The position numbers and the translations under genes are program-made. Below are positions 61,618 through 64,000 of a stretch of DNA of 64,000 nucleotides, piece by piece. Every line of letters begins with the position of its first letter. The first letter of the stretch is position 1. The stretch is from Dyadobacter sp. 50-39 (lineage in GTDB: Bacteria; Bacteroidota; Bacteroidia; Cytophagales; Spirosomataceae). The DNA is taken from positions 96,895 to 160,894 of the forward strand of contig MKSR01000020.1 of NCBI GenBank assembly GCA_001898145.1. The letters are read 5' to 3'. Below the pieces are notes generated by a model, which worked only from the letters and a program-made list of their open reading frames with translations, had not been told where the DNA came from and searched no databases.

Positions 61618-63468
61618 ATGGATTTTTTTCGGAGCATCAATTGCCTATTATGCTGGATAATCCTCACATCCGCCCCACTGGCACCTGCCTGCTCTCAGGC
61701 GACGCCCAACGAACTTCTTTTGCCGGGAAAGCCGGATTATGAAAGCCTTTCCGAAAATGGAAAGCAAATGTTCGACGGCCTGACCAATTACCGGCGGTAT
61801 TCCGGTGAAACGATCATCGTGCAAATGCGGCCCATTGCCGACGTATTGTCGAACAATCGCCTGACGATTACCATTCCGCGCGCGTTGTCGGGCCGCGTTG
61901 AGCAATATGAGGTGCATGTCAAGACCATTGAGTATGCCGATCCGATGAATTACAAAATCTATGGGACGGTAGGTGAAAGCCTCCTGACGGTGCTGTTAAC
62001 GTCCCGCAACGGCATGAAAGGTGGTGTGATCCAGGGGCGGGAGAGATCCTACGAAATCTGCGACCTGGGCGACGACGGGCAGCTTTTGCTAGGCTATGGC
62101 AATGATGAAGGGAGGGAGAATTTCTGCGCATCCGGCATAGGTTCCGCCATGCAGGTCCAACCGGAGCATGAGCCCGACAAAAACGGGAGAAAGCCGGGCG
62201 ATAATGCGAAGATCGAGCCTTGTACAAGCAATATCCGGGTACTCTTTCTGTATGGGAATAATGTCAGCCCTGTTTCGGCTACCAATCACGCCTATAACAC
62301 GCTGGATGTGTTCAATCAGACGGTGACGAACAGCGGGGTGGCGGGTACTGCGTATGTGCAAATGGCAGGGGTGTTGCCGACGACATTTACTCTGAAGGAC
62401 GGTGATATCTACAAGGACGCTTTGGCTCTGAGCAATACGTCTTCAGTTCAAAATCTGTGCAATCAGAACAAAGCAGATTTGGTACTCTTGTTCACTTGGG
62501 AGAAACACAACGCCCTGGGAGGAGTGCCGGATCCAACGATCTACCATCACCCTAATAGTAGCCGAAGTTTTGCAATTGTTGATTTGTCAAGCCCCAACGT
62601 TCCTGTGGTTGGGGCGCACGAACTAAGTCATCTTTTTGGGTGTAACCATGAGAACGAAAACTTCGGATTACCCTATGCGCAGGGGTATGTATGTGCAGGG
62701 GTAAATACTCTGGTAGCAACCGGGACCGCGCCGGGGACTAAAATTCTATTTTACTCTAACCCCAATAAGTTTCTTGGGGCGGTGCCAATGGGTGATGCCA
62801 CACACAACAATGCCAAAGTTATGACCGACAAATCGCCGATCGTCAAGGCGTTTCGGCCTGAACCAAATGTGTTGAGTGGTTCGATTTACGGGCCAACCAG
62901 CGGATATGCTTATCAGGTTTATACTTATGAGGCCATCGCCAAATGTGGGAGTCCACCTTATTCATACCAATGGAAAGAGTCTTCGGATGGGATAAACTAT
63001 TCAGGGAACGGCACGGGCGAGTTTTACAACGTCGGGCTGTACCACAATGGCAGTCATCAGTTTTACCTGAAATTGAAAATCACATCGGCAGATGGGCAGG
63101 TGCTAGAGAACTGGTTGCAGATATGGGTGAACGATGAGCCTAATGGCGGTTATAGAAAGGGACACAAGCAGGATGACTCATTGCAAGCCAAAGGCAGCGA
63201 GGCGGTATTGCGGCCCAATCCGACATCTGGTCTGGTGGAAGTCGTTTTCAATGCTGAAAAGGCTACGGAAGTCGGAATTGGCCTGATAGATCTTAAAGGG
63301 CGGGTGCACATTCAAAGGCAGGTTTTTAAGTGTTCCGCCGGGCGAAACGTGATTGCGCTCGATTTGGCAGGAAAAGGACTGGCGCCGGGGATGTACATCT
63401 TAACCGCACGCTGTGGAAATCAAGTTATACGAAAAAAAGTCATTTACCAACCCGCATTAAAGCCATGA
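61618..63468 (+). CDS. Secreted metzincin-type zinc protease with T9SS sorting domain
   Basis: 616 residues from ATG 61618 (MDFFRSINCLLCWIIL signal). An N-terminal propeptide-like region (to about 190) precedes the catalytic domain with HELSHLFGCNH (His 334, Glu 335, His 338, His 344), the HExxHxxGxxH zinc site. An Ig/PKD-like domain (about 420-505) and a type A T9SS domain (LRPNPTSGLVEVVFN ... GMYILTARC) follow. It is likely an exoprotease. From about 62400 onward the composition is visibly more AT-rich than neighbouring genes. It overlaps the next start by 4 bases. Confidence 0.88.
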   Translation: MDFFRSINCLLCWIILTSAPLAPACSQATPNELLLPGKPDYESLSENGKQMFDGLTNYRRYSGETIIVQMRPIADVLSNNRLTITIPRALSGRVEQYEVHVKTIEYADPMNYKIYGTVGESLLTVLLTSRNGMKGGVIQGRERSYEICDLGDDGQLLLGYGNDEGRENFCASGIGSAMQVQPEHEPDKNGRKPGDNAKIEPCTSNIRVLFLYGNNVSPVSATNHAYNTLDVFNQTVTNSGVAGTAYVQMAGVLPTTFTLKDGDIYKDALALSNTSSVQNLCNQNKADLVLLFTWEKHNALGGVPDPTIYHHPNSSRSFAIVDLSSPNVPVVGAHELSHLFGCNHENENFGLPYAQGYVCAGVNTLVATGTAPGTKILFYSNPNKFLGAVPMGDATHNNAKVMTDKSPIVKAFRPEPNVLSGSIYGPTSGYAYQVYTYEAIAKCGSPPYSYQWKESSDGINYSGNGTGEFYNVGLYHNGSHQFYLKLKITSADGQVLENWLQIWVNDEPNGGYRKGHKQDDSLQAKGSEAVLRPNPTSGLVEVVFNAEKATEVGIGLIDLKGRVHIQRQVFKCSAGRNVIALDLAGKGLAPGMYILTARCGNQVIRKKVIYQPALKP

Positions 63469-63920
63469 AACGACACAGCCACATATTCATATTACTGCTC
63501 TCGGGCCTGATATCCTGCGATAAGCAGCCGCCCATGGATCCAGGAATGACAAACCAGCTTATCACTGGCGATATAAATGGCGTGCCTTTTAAGTCGGCCA
63601 TCACGGTAGAAATGGGGGCATATGTGAAAAAAGATCTTTGTGATAAAGATGTGGTAGCGTTGATGCTCACCAAAAAAAATGCGGAGGAGGAGTATCAAAT
63701 TTTGTATCTGGATTATTTACATGCCAGGCCGGAAGAATATGTATTAACCGACAGCAGCGTCAGGCATAAAATAGAATCAGTATGCTCCCTCGATTCAATC
63801 AACGCCAGTTTGTATTTCCAGTCCTATCCACGAGATGACGTAAGAACGGATAGATACCGGCTCCTCGAAGGTCCGTGGAACCACTTTAGAATGTGTTTGA
63901 GAATTATATTTTGTCTGTAG
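63465..63920 (+). CDS. Lipoprotein of unknown function, odd C terminus
   Basis: 151 residues from ATG 63465, in ATGA overlap with the protease stop. The signal ends GLISC, a lipobox. The mature domain (ITGDINGVPFKSAITVEMG) recalls the small beta lipoproteins found near secreted proteases in Bacteroidota. The last 20 residues (NHFRMCLRIIFCL) are Cys-rich and hydrophobic, unlike the rest, which may mark a frameshift or a missing end. Translational coupling suggests it helps or binds the protease (inference). Confidence 0.65.
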   Translation: MKRHSHIFILLLSGLISCDKQPPMDPGMTNQLITGDINGVPFKSAITVEMGAYVKKDLCDKDVVALMLTKKNAEEEYQILYLDYLHARPEEYVLTDSSVRHKIESVCSLDSINASLYFQSYPRDDVRTDRYRLLEGPWNHFRMCLRIIFCL

Positions 63921-64000
63921 GGAAAGTTCGCTGTAACATCAATTGAATGTTGGCAAGAATGATCCAAGCGACCGAAGAAGATACTGTATATTCGTAATCT

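Overview
The window looks like chromosomal DNA of a fairly GC-rich Bacteroidota, most plausibly a Cytophagales of the Dyadobacter/Spirosoma type. The signs are TAnnTTTG (-7) promoters, a SusC/SusD pair behind a FecI/FecR sigma/anti-sigma pair, three secreted proteins ending in type IX secretion (T9SS) sorting domains, DUF4097, DUF2723 and DUF5117-type proteins, and several TTG starts. I saw no tRNA or rRNA gene, phage, insertion sequence or CRISPR array. Species is inference.

Left part (1-13.9 kb): the 3' end of an AhpD-like gene, small secreted or lipid-anchored proteins, a GlxA-type AraC regulator convergent with a TetR repressor that has a palindromic operator, then a leftward phenylalanine/tyrosine degradation operon (hmgA-hppD-phhA-fahA). 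A GH9 endoglucanase, a haem-binding-domain protein, a deletion scar joining an AraC fragment to the tail of a sugar-porter gene, a sugar isomerase-like gene and a stand-alone receiver protein follow.

Centre (14-28.3 kb): a long rightward cluster with two tldD-pmbA pairs, then DUF4159, MoxR ATPase, DUF58, BatA-like, a DUF4175-like coiled membrane protein with a His-rich stretch, and a last membrane protein. Both TldD copies carry apparent Tat signals while both PmbA copies carry none. Octanucleotide tandem arrays in inverted orientation sit in the gaps of this cluster and also between hmgA and hppD. This cluster is the best candidate for an under-described system.

Right-centre (28.4-49.6 kb): a PadR/ABC-permease pair on the minus strand; an ECF sigma, HEAT-repeat membrane protein and two DUF4097 proteins; then FecI-type sigma, FecR, STN-containing SusC, SusD, two tandem M20 amidohydrolases, a LolD-like ABC ATPase and FtsX-like permease, a DUF3299-like protein and a large DUF5117-type zinc protease. 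These look like one regulated uptake-and-hydrolysis locus with a zinc theme.

Right part (49.6-64 kb): a small helical protein, a candidate minus-strand small RNA, a histidine kinase/NarL response regulator pair, a 41-residue membrane ORF, a DUF2723 (GT117-like) membrane glycosyltransferase, a CotH-kinase-like T9SS protein, a trehalose-synthase-like GH13 enzyme, an ankyrin-repeat protein, a secreted HExxHxxGxxH protease and a lipoprotein. Functions rest on motif and family recognition by eye; no database search was run.
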